64,000 nucleotides of DNA from Terriglobales bacterium (lineage in GTDB: Bacteria > Acidobacteriota > Terriglobia > Terriglobales > Acidobacteriaceae), in contig DASTZZ010000069.1 of assembly GCA_035764005.1 (NCBI GenBank), positions 124,001 through 188,000 on the forward strand, given 5' to 3'. The notes beneath the pieces are model-generated. The model saw only the letters and a list, made by a program, of their open reading frames with translations, searched no databases and had not been told where the DNA came from. This document shows, one piece after another, positions 34,062 to 43,808 of the stretch. Position 1 is the stretch's first letter, and each line of letters begins with the position of its first letter. Both the position numbers and the translations under genes were made by a program.

Positions 34062-36845
34062 ATGAGTACTGCAGCAAGTGCATCGGGCGTTCGTGTTGAT
34101 CAGTTCTTTACCGCAGCAGAGGCTCGATTCGATCGCTGGAGGAAGTTGCTCGATGCAGCTCGTGCCTGGGAAGGCGGGACAGAGAGAGATTCCAGTTCGG
34201 CGGCGACAGCCTTCCAAGAACTAAAGCAGTGGGAGGACTACTTCGCCTATCCCGGCCCAGTTTTGATGCGCGATCTGGGCGCAGCCATAGCATCGAATGA
34301 CTCGAGGCGGACAAGTCGTTTAGCACAGCTGATCAACATGGCTCTGCTGACGAATTCTTATCGAAGCAACGCAGCTGACTGGGAAGGAGAAGAGCAGCCC
34401 GTCAGACTTGGAGACCGAATTCCTGGAGCAGATGAATCGGCTGTTCATCGCCCCTATTTTGAAGTCCTTGTTGTGACACCGGTGAGGCAAGAGGCCTGGC
34501 CTGAGATGGCACAGGAATACAAAAAGCTCCGCCGACCTCACGATAAGTTCATCTACGAGCTTGTTTTCGTTGGCAGTATTGAAGACGCTATCCTCGCGTC
34601 TATTTTGAACGGAAATCTGGAGGCGGTAATCGCCTCGGATGGCGTTGCATTCCCCTCGTCGCACAACGCGCCAGTCCTGCGAGAGTTCCTGGCAGGAAAC
34701 TTGCCTGCAAACTCGTTCAGCGGACGTTCCGGTGCCCAGACTGTAGAACTAGCCAAAGCACTAAAGCAGATTCGTCCCGAACTCGACATATTTCTTCTCA
34801 GTGGAAGCGAAGTAGAAAAAGTTGCGGGAGATCTCGCGGCAGCCGCATGCATTCGGAGAATTTTTTATCAGGTCGAGGAGCCCGTCGAATTGCACTTGAG
34901 CATTCTTGATGCAATCGCTGATCGATATGACACGCCTTACTTCGACAATCTTCAAAAATATGCGCAAAGGCCAATCGGCACGTTTCATGCTCTGCCCGTA
35001 GCACGCGGAAAATCCATCTTCAAGTCGAACTGGATTCGCGATATGGGCAGGTTCTATGGGATGAATCTGTTTCTGGCCGAATCATCGGCGACTACCGGCG
35101 GCCTCGATAGCCTGCTGGAGCCCACCGGGAATATCAAGATCGCACAGGACAAAGCAGCTCGCGCATTTGGAGCAGATCATGTGTTCTTCGTGACCAATGG
35201 CACTTCTACTTCCAACAAAATGGTCGAGCAGGCTTTGCTGGCTCCGGGCGACATCATGCTGGTCGATCGAAACTGTCACAAGTCACATCACTATGGCGCG
35301 GTACTTTCCGGAGCGCTTCCCCTCTACCTTGAAGCTTATCCTTTGACAAAGTTTTCAATGTACGGTGCGGTACCGCTCAGCTCCATCAAGAAATCCCTTC
35401 TCGAACTCAAAGCAGAGGGAAAGCTCGATCGAGCTCGGCTTCTCGTCCTTACGAACTGCACGTTCGATGGTCATATCTACAATGTTGAGCGGGTGATGGA
35501 GGAGTGCCTTGCCATCAAGCCCGACCTGATCTTTTTGTGGGACGAGGCGTGGTTTGGATTCGCGAGATGGAGCCCATTCTATCGACGACGAACCGCCATG
35601 GGTGCTGCAGCTATTCTCGAGCGTAAGTTCGCAGAGCCCGCGTATCGCCTTGCCTACGAAGCACAAAAAAAGAAACTGGGAGACCTGGATCTATCCAACC
35701 CAGAGGTACTGAAGACTCGTCTTCTGGCCGACCCCGACAAGGTGCGCTTGCGGGTATACCAGACGAACTCTACCCACAAGTCGATGTCGTGCCTGCGCCA
35801 GGGATCGATGGTATTGGTGAAAGATCAGGACTACCACACTGTGGAAGAGCAGTTCCATGAGGCGGTATTTACTCACGCTTCTACTTCGCCCAACTTGCAG
35901 ATCATCGCGTCGCTTGATGTAGCGCGCCGGCAAATGGAGCTTGAAGGATACGAGCTTGTAAATCGCGCGATTCAATTAGCTCTCGACGTGCGCCGCGAAG
36001 TCAATTCGCACCCGCTCGTTTCAAAGTATTTTCATGTGGCCGGAGCAGACGAAATGATCCCCGAGGAGTTTCGGCTTTCGGGCTTCGTCGATTACCGGGT
36101 ACCGGGAACGAACTGGGCAACGGCGGTGAAATCTCTGCGAGAGGATGAAGTAGCGCTCGATGTCACGCGGCTTACACTCGTGTGTGGCAGCGCAGGATTC
36201 GATGGCACGCAATTCAAGAATTTGCTCGCCGCGGACTATGACATTCAATTGAACAAGACATCGCGCAACAGCGTTCTACTGCAAACCAACATCAATAACA
36301 CTCGCAGCGACATCGCTCATCTCCTCAAAGTTCTGGTAGAGATTTCACAGAAAATTGAAGGCAAACTTCAGCGTGGTGGTAAAGAGGCTCAGCAAGCATT
36401 CGCCACACGAGTAAAGGCACTAATGGAAGATGTGCCGGATCTCCCGAACTTTACTTCTTTCCACAATAGTTTCCGAAAAAGCCCCGCCAGCGCGACCAGC
36501 GAGGGCGATGTACGCTCTGCGTTCTTCGGAGCATACCGAGAAGAGCAGTGTGAACATGTGAAGCTATCGAGCTCGGACATTGACAAGCGGCTCAAGGACG
36601 GTCCCGATCTGGTATCCGCGAATTTCGTGATTCCTTATCCTCCCGGATTTCCGATCATGGTTCCAGGGCAGGTGATCAATCGTGAAACGATCGATTTCAT
36701 GCGCAAACTCGACGTAAAAGAAATTCACGGATTCACTGCGTCGCTTGGCTTGAAGTTGCTCAAGCCCGCATATCTCGAAGCTGCAGGTGGACATGGGCGG
36801 GCGGTTGAGGAACCAAAGCGAGCTACACGCACTACTGCTGCTTGA
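34062..36845 (+). CDS. large Orn/Lys/Arg-type PLP decarboxylase
   Basis: A 927-aa fold-type I PLP enzyme of the LdcI/AdiA group. An N-terminal wing (about residues 125-230, receiver-like) precedes the PLP core: nucleotide-binding NGTSTSNK, DRNCHKSHH, the PLP aspartate in LWDEAWFGF, and the Schiff-base lysine in NSTHKSMSCLRQGSM. E. coli members have 710-760 aa; this one has extra length before the wing and toward the C-terminus. Substrate is not certain: acid-stress lysine or arginine decarboxylases fit, but the neighbours are aspartate/alanine exchangers rather than basic amino-acid antiporters. Start is the ATG at 34062 behind GGAGGA. Probably in one operon with the porin before it and the exchanger after it. 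Confidence 0.85.
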   Translation: MSTAASASGVRVDQFFTAAEARFDRWRKLLDAARAWEGGTERDSSSAATAFQELKQWEDYFAYPGPVLMRDLGAAIASNDSRRTSRLAQLINMALLTNSYRSNAADWEGEEQPVRLGDRIPGADESAVHRPYFEVLVVTPVRQEAWPEMAQEYKKLRRPHDKFIYELVFVGSIEDAILASILNGNLEAVIASDGVAFPSSHNAPVLREFLAGNLPANSFSGRSGAQTVELAKALKQIRPELDIFLLSGSEVEKVAGDLAAAACIRRIFYQVEEPVELHLSILDAIADRYDTPYFDNLQKYAQRPIGTFHALPVARGKSIFKSNWIRDMGRFYGMNLFLAESSATTGGLDSLLEPTGNIKIAQDKAARAFGADHVFFVTNGTSTSNKMVEQALLAPGDIMLVDRNCHKSHHYGAVLSGALPLYLEAYPLTKFSMYGAVPLSSIKKSLLELKAEGKLDRARLLVLTNCTFDGHIYNVERVMEECLAIKPDLIFLWDEAWFGFARWSPFYRRRTAMGAAAILERKFAEPAYRLAYEAQKKKLGDLDLSNPEVLKTRLLADPDKVRLRVYQTNSTHKSMSCLRQGSMVLVKDQDYHTVEEQFHEAVFTHASTSPNLQIIASLDVARRQMELEGYELVNRAIQLALDVRREVNSHPLVSKYFHVAGADEMIPEEFRLSGFVDYRVPGTNWATAVKSLREDEVALDVTRLTLVCGSAGFDGTQFKNLLAADYDIQLNKTSRNSVLLQTNINNTRSDIAHLLKVLVEISQKIEGKLQRGGKEAQQAFATRVKALMEDVPDLPNFTSFHNSFRKSPASATSEGDVRSAFFGAYREEQCEHVKLSSSDIDKRLKDGPDLVSANFVIPYPPGFPIMVPGQVINRETIDFMRKLDVKEIHGFTASLGLKLLKPAYLEAAGGHGRAVEEPKRATRTTAA

Positions 36846-36895
36846 CCCACGAAAGTTGACGTTGTCGAGCAAACTATTGATCTGAGTGCGATGGA

Positions 36896-38587
36896 ATGGA
36901 ATGGCTGGCAAAGTTGTTCACGAAATATCCCGAAATGGGCGTCTACTTTGCCATTGGCCTCGGGTACGTGATCGCGCGTCTTAAGTTTCGGGGCGTCGGA
37001 CTGGGTACGGTCACGTCCTCCCTATTGGCGGGAATTTTCCTCGGCAACTTTTTCCACGTACCCGTATCCGATCAGGCAAAAGCCATTTTGTTTCTGCTGT
37101 TCCTTTTTGGGATCGGATACTCCGTCGGTCCGAGCTTTTTCCGAAATCTTAAAGGTGAGGGATGGCGGTGGGCCACGCTTGCTGTCTTTGTTCCGGTGAT
37201 CGGCCTGGCAACCGCATATGTGGTTGCACGTTTCCTCAAGCTTGATCCTGGGTTCTCAGCAGGCTTATTGTCAGGCTCATTGACGGAATCGCCGGTGATC
37301 GGCACTGCGAGCGAAGCAATCCGCGGCTTATCTCTTGCGGAGGAACAAAAGCAAATATTAATCGGCCACATAGCGGTTGCAGACGCAATCTGCTACTTGT
37401 TCGGCACCATTGGTGTGATCTGGTGCTGCAGCAGTCTCGGACCCAAACTCTTGGGCATCGACTTACGAAGCGAGTCGAGAAAATTGGAAGCTAGCCTGGG
37501 GATTAAACGGTCGAAGTTTGGCGTCTCTTCAGGATGGCAGCCTATTGGAATTCGGGCATACACAATTGCCCAAGATGCACCTGTCATAGGACAAACAATA
37601 GCGGCCGCAGAGAGGTCTGTTCCCGGTGCGCGTCTCTTCGTGGAACGCATTCGACGTAATAATGAAATATTCACTCCAACCGGAACAGCGGTTTTCGAGG
37701 CTGGTGACACCGTAGCGGTGCTCGGTCGAACCGAAGTGCTGGTGAAGGTGCTTGGTCCGAAATCAAGCGAAGTTCCTGATCCAGAATTGTTGGAGATCCC
37801 CGTAGCTTCTTTTGATCTCTACGTTAGCAATAAAGCGGTCGCAGGCAAGACACTGCGAGAATTGGTTGAAACTTTCGACGAAACACGAGGTGTTCTTCTA
37901 CGAGGAATCATGCGGGGCGGAAAATCGATGCCGGTGGGCACTAATGTTCGTCTAGAGCGCGGCGATGTTCTTCAAGTCACGGGCGTGGAGCAGGCGGTCG
38001 AGAAGCTGGCACCTATTGTCGGAATGAAACTGGAACCGGTAGAAGAAGCGGACTTTTCGATTTTGGGCATTGCAGTTTTCATAGGCATTTTGTTCGGAGC
38101 GTCCTTGACCATTCCTGTAGGGCACTTGAGGATTACTCTTGGCACTAGTGTCGGTACATTACTGGCCGGCTTGATTGTCGGATGGATGCATTCGGTGCGC
38201 CCCTGGTTCGGACGGATGCCGCATGAAGCAATCCTGTTCATGAAGTCTCTCGGGCTCGCCGCCTTCGTAGCCATGATCGGCCTTAAAGCTGGACCTATTT
38301 TCGTTCACACTCTCAAAGAATCGGGTTACTTGTTGTTCTTAGGCGGCATCATCGTTACTCTCACCCCTCTCATCACGGGCCTTTACTTTGGACGCTACAT
38401 TCTGAAACTGAACCCAGTACTTCTGCTGGGAGGACTGGCAGGAGCTCAAACGATGATCGCGGGCGTTGCTGCAGTGCAGGACAAATCGGACAGCTCGGTA
38501 TCGACACTGGGCTATTCATATACTGCAGCGATCGGACACATCCTGCTGACTACCTGGGGAACAGTAATCGTGTATTTAATGAGCTAG
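36896..38587 (+). CDS. AspT/YidE-family amino-acid exchanger (first copy)
   Basis: A 563-aa inner-membrane antiporter of the aspartate:alanine exchanger family. Two sets of about five membrane helices flank a cytoplasmic region with two TrkA_C-like domains (about residues 215-380, containing IGIRAYTIAQDAPVIG... and GVLLRGIMRGGKSMPVGTNV). Each membrane half holds the AspT duplication motif (RGVGLGTVTSSLLAGIFLG and RITLGTSVGTLLAGLIVGW). It follows the large decarboxylase by 50 bases, so it probably exchanges that enzyme's substrate and product. Start is one of two overlapping ATGG repeats; 36896 is in frame. Confidence 0.88.
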   Translation: MEWLAKLFTKYPEMGVYFAIGLGYVIARLKFRGVGLGTVTSSLLAGIFLGNFFHVPVSDQAKAILFLLFLFGIGYSVGPSFFRNLKGEGWRWATLAVFVPVIGLATAYVVARFLKLDPGFSAGLLSGSLTESPVIGTASEAIRGLSLAEEQKQILIGHIAVADAICYLFGTIGVIWCCSSLGPKLLGIDLRSESRKLEASLGIKRSKFGVSSGWQPIGIRAYTIAQDAPVIGQTIAAAERSVPGARLFVERIRRNNEIFTPTGTAVFEAGDTVAVLGRTEVLVKVLGPKSSEVPDPELLEIPVASFDLYVSNKAVAGKTLRELVETFDETRGVLLRGIMRGGKSMPVGTNVRLERGDVLQVTGVEQAVEKLAPIVGMKLEPVEEADFSILGIAVFIGILFGASLTIPVGHLRITLGTSVGTLLAGLIVGWMHSVRPWFGRMPHEAILFMKSLGLAAFVAMIGLKAGPIFVHTLKESGYLLFLGGIIVTLTPLITGLYFGRYILKLNPVLLLGGLAGAQTMIAGVAAVQDKSDSSVSTLGYSYTAAIGHILLTTWGTVIVYLMS

Positions 38588-38833
38588 CTCCTGGAGCCGC
38601 GCCGCGAATCTCAGCCCTGCTTCATTTTCCAACCTGCGAAGTTTGCCAGTTGTTGAACCTGCCATTCATTCCGAAGATGGGGATCGCAAGCCGCTCCTGA
38701 GCTGATCGGCGCGCCGTACTTCTTGCGCGCTCAATTTCTCAAGGACAAGCCTGCTCAAAAGAGCTCCGTCATGAGGCTCTCGCTTCCCTGCTCTTGATAT
38801 GCGCGGAGCGAGCCAGAACAGAGGTGACTAGCG
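38588..38833. other. intergenic with promoter of the second exchanger
   Basis: About 245 bases. A dyad operator is at 38634-38650. No terminator with a T-run was recognised after the first exchanger. Confidence 0.4.
38634..38650 (+). promoter_or_regulatory. dyad operator upstream of the second exchanger and asdA
   Basis: CTGCGA-AGTT-TGCCAGT with a weak -10-like GAAGAT (38673-38678) at offset 29. Predicted leader about 148 nt. Confidence 0.4.
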
Positions 38834-40600
38834 ATGTTTAGTTGGTTCGCAGCTACGCTCCGGCAATATCCGGAGATCGCCATTTTTCTGACACTTGCAT
38901 TTGGCTACTATTTTGGGAAATTCACGTTCCGCGGCATTGGGCTCGGATCGGTTACCGCTACGCTCTTGTCCGGAGTCCTTATTGGCCAAATCGGGATCAC
39001 CATTTCGCAACCTCTGAAAGCCACTGTTTTCCTGATGTTCTTGTTTGCAGTCGGTTACGGCGTCGGGCCGCAATTCGTTCGCGGAGTAGCCAAAGACGGA
39101 GTACCTCAAGCGATCTTTTCGGTTGTCCAATGCGTACTCTGCCTGGCAGTGCCCGTTGTAATCACGAAGTTGGCAGGCTATGACCTGGGATATGCAGCCG
39201 GACTCTACTCCGGCTCGCAAACTATTTCCGCAGCGATGGGTCTTTCAACTGACGCGATCAACCGATTGGGAATGGCTGCCGACCAGGCAAAAGCTCTGCT
39301 CGATTCCATGCCTATTGCCTATGCCGTGACTTACATGTTCGGAACGGTGGGTTCGGCAATTGTCATTGCGTTATTTGGGCCGGCGCTGCTTCGGTTTGAC
39401 CTTGAAAAAGCCTGCAAAGATTACGAGGAGAAGCAGGGTGGAACTAAAGAGGTTGGAGGAGCAGGCACAGCCTGGCACCGATGGGAAGTGCGTGCTTTTC
39501 GTATATTGCCGAACAGTAGAGTAAATGGCCTGCGTGCCGCCGACGCGGAAGCCCTGATTCCTAACGCACGTGTCTTTGTTCTGCGAGTGCGACGAAACGG
39601 CGTGATTGAAGAGGCAACAGCAGACACGGTTCTACGCGAAGGCGATGTTGTGGCCATAGTCGGCGCCCGTGAAGTGCTAGTAAACCTCATCGGAGAGCGT
39701 GCAAAGCTGGCTGCCGTCTCAGGCGGGCGTGAGAGCGCTCTCACTGGCAGCGTTCAGCCGCCGGTCGAAGTTGATGATCCGGAACTACTGGGTGTTCCAG
39801 TTGAAGGTGTAGACGTTTGTGTCACTAAGAAAGAGGTGGATGGAAAAACGCTCGCCGAAATCGCTCAACAAGGCGGAGCGCGCGGCGTTTTCCTGCGCAA
39901 GATCACACGCGGCGCAGTTGCTACTTCGATTCCGGTGCTACCGAATACGAAGATCTTTCGCGGCGACATTCTGAGCATCGTGGGCCGCACTCAAGATACG
40001 AATGCGGCGATCAAAATGCTCGGCGTACCTGATCGGGCTACCGACGTGGCCGACGTAGCTTTTATTGGCGCCGGTGTTGCGATCGGTGCGCTGGTAGGTG
40101 CGGTGGTTTGGAAAGTAGCGGGAATTCCACTGACGCTTTCAACCGCCGGCGGCGCCCTTATATCGGGACTTGTCTGCGGCTGGCTGCGCTCCGTTCGGCC
40201 GACGTTTGGGCGCATTCCGTCTTCGACCGTCTGGTTCATGAACTCGGTCGGTCTGAACATTTTCATTGCTATCGTCGGGATCTCGGCTGGCCCGGGATTC
40301 GTGAATGGACTGCGGACACAAGGCATCAGCCTGTTCCTCTGGGGCGCGGTCGCGACTACTGTGCCGCTCGTTTTGGGCATGTACATCGGGAAATACATAT
40401 TTCGTTTTCACGATGCGATCTTGCTGGGCATTGTCTCCGGAGCCCGCACTACGACAGCTTCGCTGGGCCTGGTTTGTGACCGAGGAAAGAGTCAGGTTCC
40501 TGCCTTGGGCTACACAGTCACTTATGCCGTAGGTAACACCTTCCTAACTATCTGGGGCATGGTTCTAATCGTGCTCTTAACCTTCGGAGCTTCGAAGTAA
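38834..40600 (+). CDS. aspT: AspT-family aspartate:alanine exchanger (second copy)
   Basis: A 588-aa paralogue of the exchanger at 36896 with the same plan: helices, two TrkA_C-like domains (about residues 215-390), helices, and duplicated motifs ([19 protein letters not shown] and [18 protein letters not shown]). It is 16 bases upstream of the aspartate 4-decarboxylase, the gene partner of AspT in Tetragenococcus, where import of aspartate(-) against alanine plus intracellular decarboxylation builds a proton motive force. Of the two copies this one best earns the name AspT. Confidence 0.88.
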   Translation: MFSWFAATLRQYPEIAIFLTLAFGYYFGKFTFRGIGLGSVTATLLSGVLIGQIGITISQPLKATVFLMFLFAVGYGVGPQFVRGVAKDGVPQAIFSVVQCVLCLAVPVVITKLAGYDLGYAAGLYSGSQTISAAMGLSTDAINRLGMAADQAKALLDSMPIAYAVTYMFGTVGSAIVIALFGPALLRFDLEKACKDYEEKQGGTKEVGGAGTAWHRWEVRAFRILPNSRVNGLRAADAEALIPNARVFVLRVRRNGVIEEATADTVLREGDVVAIVGAREVLVNLIGERAKLAAVSGGRESALTGSVQPPVEVDDPELLGVPVEGVDVCVTKKEVDGKTLAEIAQQGGARGVFLRKITRGAVATSIPVLPNTKIFRGDILSIVGRTQDTNAAIKMLGVPDRATDVADVAFIGAGVAIGALVGAVVWKVAGIPLTLSTAGGALISGLVCGWLRSVRPTFGRIPSSTVWFMNSVGLNIFIAIVGISAGPGFVNGLRTQGISLFLWGAVATTVPLVLGMYIGKYIFRFHDAILLGIVSGARTTTASLGLVCDRGKSQVPALGYTVTYAVGNTFLTIWGMVLIVLLTFGASK

Positions 40601-40616
40601 TCATGAGGAGAAAATC

Positions 40617-42248
40617 ATGGACGATATGGAGTTGCGCAAGTTCGAGAGCTTAAGTCCGTTCGAGATCAAGGACGAACTCATAAAACTGGCTAAGAAAACG
40701 TCACGCACTACACAATCTGCATTTCTGAACGCCGGCCGCGGCAACCCCAACTGGATCGCGACCACGCCACGAGAGGGTTATTTTCTACTCGGCCAGTTCG
40801 CTATCACCGAGAGCAAGCGGGTGATGGAGCATCCTGCAGGTCTTGGCGGAATGCCACAGGCACAAGGCATCGCAGGGCGTCTAGAAACCTGGGTTACAAA
40901 ACATTCCGAAATGCCAGGCGCCAACTTCCTATCATCAATGGTGAGGTTTGCCGTTAAGAAGTTTGGCTTCGAGCCCGATGCATTTGTGCACGAGCTGGTG
41001 GACTCGATCATCGGCGATAACTATCCGGTTCCTGATCGAATGCTTGTCCACAACGAGCGCATCGTGCACGAGTACCTGATGTGGGCCGTCTGCGGCGATC
41101 CTGTACCGACGGGCAAGTTTGATCTCTTCTCGGTCGAGGGTGGGACGGCTGCGATGTGTTACATCTTCAAATCCTTGAAGAACAACCGCCTGCTTCGTTC
41201 GGGCGACACTATCGCGTTGGGTACGCCCATCTTCACGCCTTACCTGGAGTTGCCGCATCTTGAGGATTACGGGTTGCATTTCATAAATATCGCGGCCCCG
41301 CAGGAAAATCGTTTTCAATTTACAGATGCGGAGATCAAGAAGCTCGAGGATCCCAAGATCAAAGCTTTCTTCGTCGTCAATCCAGGAAATCCCACCGGCA
41401 TGGCGCTGAGCAGGGAGGTAATTGGCAAGATCGCGAACTTAGTCAAGACGAAGCGACCTGATCTGCTCATATTGACAGACGATGTATACGGTACGTTTGT
41501 TGAGAACTTCCGCTCTCTGCTCGGCGAGCTCCCACACAACACCATCGGTGTGTACTCCTATTCGAAATACGTCGGCTGCACGGGATGGCGACTCGGGGTA
41601 ATTGCGATACATGAAGACAACATCTTCGACAAGCGAATTGCAAGCCTTCCAGAAGCCGAGTTGAAGGCGCTCGATAAGCGCTACGGCGCGCTTACTCTCG
41701 AGCCGCGCAAAATTAAGTTCATTGATCGCATTGTGGCTGACAGCCGCGATGTTGCTTTGAACCACACTGCTGGACTCGCTTTACCTCAGCAAGTGATGAT
41801 GACTATGTTCTCGCTCGCTGAGCTGATGGATGTTAATAAGCAATATCAGAAAGCTTGTATGGAGATCCTGCATCGGCGGGCTTGGGCGTTGATCGACGGC
41901 TTAGGACTTGAGGACATCACGCCCAATCCTCTATATGACGCCTATTACGGTCTGATCGATTTCGAGTTCTTTGCGCGCAAGAACCTGGGAGAGGAAGCGG
42001 TCGAGTACCTCAAAAAGAACGTGCACCCGCTCGATCTCGCTTTCCGCCTCGCTGCGGATCGCGGCATTGTCCTCCTGAACGGCGGAGGCTTCGAAGCTCC
42101 CGACTGGTCATTACGGGTGTCGCTGGCAAATCTCGATGATGAGGTTTACGAGGAGATCGGGCGCGGCGTTCGGTCGATCGCGCGAGGCTATCGAGATGCA
42201 TTCGAGGCTGCCAAACGGGCCGAGAAAACTAAAAGAGCAGCCGCTTAA
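40617..42248 (+). CDS. asdA: bifunctional aspartate aminotransferase / L-aspartate 4-decarboxylase
   Basis: A 543-aa fold-type I PLP enzyme converting L-aspartate to L-alanine and CO2 (also transaminating). Motifs: FFVVNPGNPTGMAL, PLP aspartate in LILTDDVYGTF, and Schiff-base lysine in YSYSKYVGCTGWRLG. The length matches AsdA (about 530) and exceeds ordinary aspartate aminotransferases (about 400). ATG 40617 has GAGGAGAA upstream. Together with the preceding exchanger it makes a complete aspartate decarboxylation cycle. A T-run terminator follows at 42261-42302. Confidence 0.92.
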   Translation: MDDMELRKFESLSPFEIKDELIKLAKKTSRTTQSAFLNAGRGNPNWIATTPREGYFLLGQFAITESKRVMEHPAGLGGMPQAQGIAGRLETWVTKHSEMPGANFLSSMVRFAVKKFGFEPDAFVHELVDSIIGDNYPVPDRMLVHNERIVHEYLMWAVCGDPVPTGKFDLFSVEGGTAAMCYIFKSLKNNRLLRSGDTIALGTPIFTPYLELPHLEDYGLHFINIAAPQENRFQFTDAEIKKLEDPKIKAFFVVNPGNPTGMALSREVIGKIANLVKTKRPDLLILTDDVYGTFVENFRSLLGELPHNTIGVYSYSKYVGCTGWRLGVIAIHEDNIFDKRIASLPEAELKALDKRYGALTLEPRKIKFIDRIVADSRDVALNHTAGLALPQQVMMTMFSLAELMDVNKQYQKACMEILHRRAWALIDGLGLEDITPNPLYDAYYGLIDFEFFARKNLGEEAVEYLKKNVHPLDLAFRLAADRGIVLLNGGGFEAPDWSLRVSLANLDDEVYEEIGRGVRSIARGYRDAFEAAKRAEKTKRAAA

Positions 42249-42260
42249 CCGAAGAGCATT

Positions 42261-42302
42261 GGGACGCAGGGCTTCGATTTCTTCACTCTGCGCCCCGTTT
42301 TT
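42261..42302 (+). terminator. rho-independent terminator after asdA
   Basis: Stem GGGACGCAG (42261-42269) with CTGCGCCCC (42288-42296), one A-C mismatch, followed by GTTTTT. Confidence 0.75.
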
Positions 42303-42332
42303 ATTCAGTTCATCCGTCCTTTACTCAGGCTT

Positions 42333-43268
42333 TTACTTAGGCTTTCCTATCCAAGAGTACTGCCAGCCAATAGAGACGTTCTGGAAATTTCCACCAAACC
42401 TGACGTAAGCACCCCTGCTGTAGCTGAATTTCAGTGATTGGTGAGTGGTGAGCGGTACTGAGGTCGTGGCTCCAAGTCGGGAGTTTGACTGCAGGCTCGC
42501 CGGATTTTCAATTCCATTGATACTCGCTTTTCCTCCGCGCCAGAAATTAGCGTCCAAGGATGCCCACAGACGGGGTCGAACATCGTAGCTGAGGTGTCCC
42601 TCAAAGGTACCGACAGGCGCTTGCGACTGAATGTTTGTGCCGGCAGAAAATTGGTTTTGAGAAAAGAAGTTGTGGTTGTCGGTGAAGAAGACGACTCCGG
42701 AATACGCATCCACAATCCAGTGCCCCCATCGGCGCGACAGGCCGAGTTCCGGTTTGAAAACCCAACGATTGCCTCCAGGATTGATCAACTTGGTTGGGTC
42801 ATATTGTCCGGTGGGAGCAACGACCTTAAGACTCGCTCCAATAAGGGTTTTCTGTTTCCATGATCGGAATTTTGGAGCGGAAAGCGCGGGTCCACCCAGC
42901 AGGTTCACTGAGAATCGAAAAATGGTGTCCACAAGGCCGGAACGATATGCGTTGTGCTCCGCGCCAATTACTTTGCCGCGGAAGTTTCCTATGGCATACG
43001 GAAGAGAGGCAGTGGCATTCGCAGATCGTCCGAAAAAGCTTAGGGAGTGATAGAGACTCAGGGTCGAAACGGAGACTCTGCCTGTCGAGTCTGTAATCGG
43101 GACCGAGCCATCAAACAGAATGTCGCCGTCGAAAAAGGAGGTTGAAAGTACGATGGCGTTCGAGCTAGTGGGAGTTATTACGTAAGCTCTCGGTGTCAGG
43201 TCTTGCGCGAAGCAGGCGGTGGACAGAATCAGCGTTGCGAGAAATGAACGCGCACCTCGAATCTTCAC
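42333..43268 (-). CDS. outer-membrane channel protein of the phenol-degradation MetA-pathway (SphA-like) type
   Basis: A 311-aa exported beta-barrel: signal peptide ending STACFAQ, mature start DLTPRAYVITPTSSNAIVLS, and conserved segments LIGASLKVVAPTGQYDPTKLINPGGNRWVFKPELGLSRRWGHWIVDAYSGVVFFTDN typical of this transporter family; the last strand is VSIGWQYSW. It is the last gene of the efflux operon, 9 bases after the small membrane protein. The family is often linked to hydrophobic-compound transport; here a role next to RND efflux is an inference. Confidence 0.78.
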   Translation of the reverse strand: MKIRGARSFLATLILSTACFAQDLTPRAYVITPTSSNAIVLSTSFFDGDILFDGSVPITDSTGRVSVSTLSLYHSLSFFGRSANATASLPYAIGNFRGKVIGAEHNAYRSGLVDTIFRFSVNLLGGPALSAPKFRSWKQKTLIGASLKVVAPTGQYDPTKLINPGGNRWVFKPELGLSRRWGHWIVDAYSGVVFFTDNHNFFSQNQFSAGTNIQSQAPVGTFEGHLSYDVRPRLWASLDANFWRGGKASINGIENPASLQSNSRLGATTSVPLTTHQSLKFSYSRGAYVRFGGNFQNVSIGWQYSWIGKPK

Positions 43269-43277
43269 CGTAGGGCC

Positions 43278-43784
43278 TCAAACCGATCCTGCAGCAGTTG
43301 CACGAGGGCGCCGCCCACGGAATATGCGATTGGCAAGCTCCCGGGCGAGGCTATAAGGGATTGCGATCAGGACTGGGCCAAGTATGAGCGCGGCGCCGGG
43401 ATGGATGTTATGAAAAATGAGCGCTTGCGAAATGATGTCCAGCAGAATCGCTATTGCGACGAGATCGCGAACATCCGCGATCGCGGTAGCGAATGCATGC
43501 CGTCTATGTGAAGCATGGAAAGTAAGCATCGACAGAAAGGGGCGCAGATTCGCACGCGAATCTTTGATTCCGTGTCGAGCACCAAGAATGATTGCGACGG
43601 TCGGTTGAATAATGAATCTGAGCTTTCCGGGTCCGGTAAGGCGCGCCAGCATGTCGTGAAAAAAATGCTTTGTAAATAAGTAAGGATCGCCCGTCTGGAC
43701 GATTCTCCGAATGCTGCCCGGCACGGCGCTCAACAGCACTATGGCCACAATCACAAAGAGAATCGAGGTGCGAGTGACTTTCAT
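43278..43784 (-). CDS. four-helix membrane protein in the efflux operon
   Basis: A 168-aa protein with four hydrophobic stretches (near residues 7-25, 55-70, 105-125 and 128-145) and a basic C-terminus (FRGRRPRATAAGS). I recognise no family. It sits between the TolC-like and MetA-pathway channel genes with gaps of 24 and 9 bases, so it is co-transcribed with the pump. Confidence 0.7.
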   Translation of the reverse strand: MKVTRTSILFVIVAIVLLSAVPGSIRRIVQTGDPYLFTKHFFHDMLARLTGPGKLRFIIQPTVAIILGARHGIKDSRANLRPFLSMLTFHASHRRHAFATAIADVRDLVAIAILLDIISQALIFHNIHPGAALILGPVLIAIPYSLARELANRIFRGRRPRATAAGSV

Positions 43785-43808
43785 GACAGTTCACGATGAG
43801 CCGGCTTC

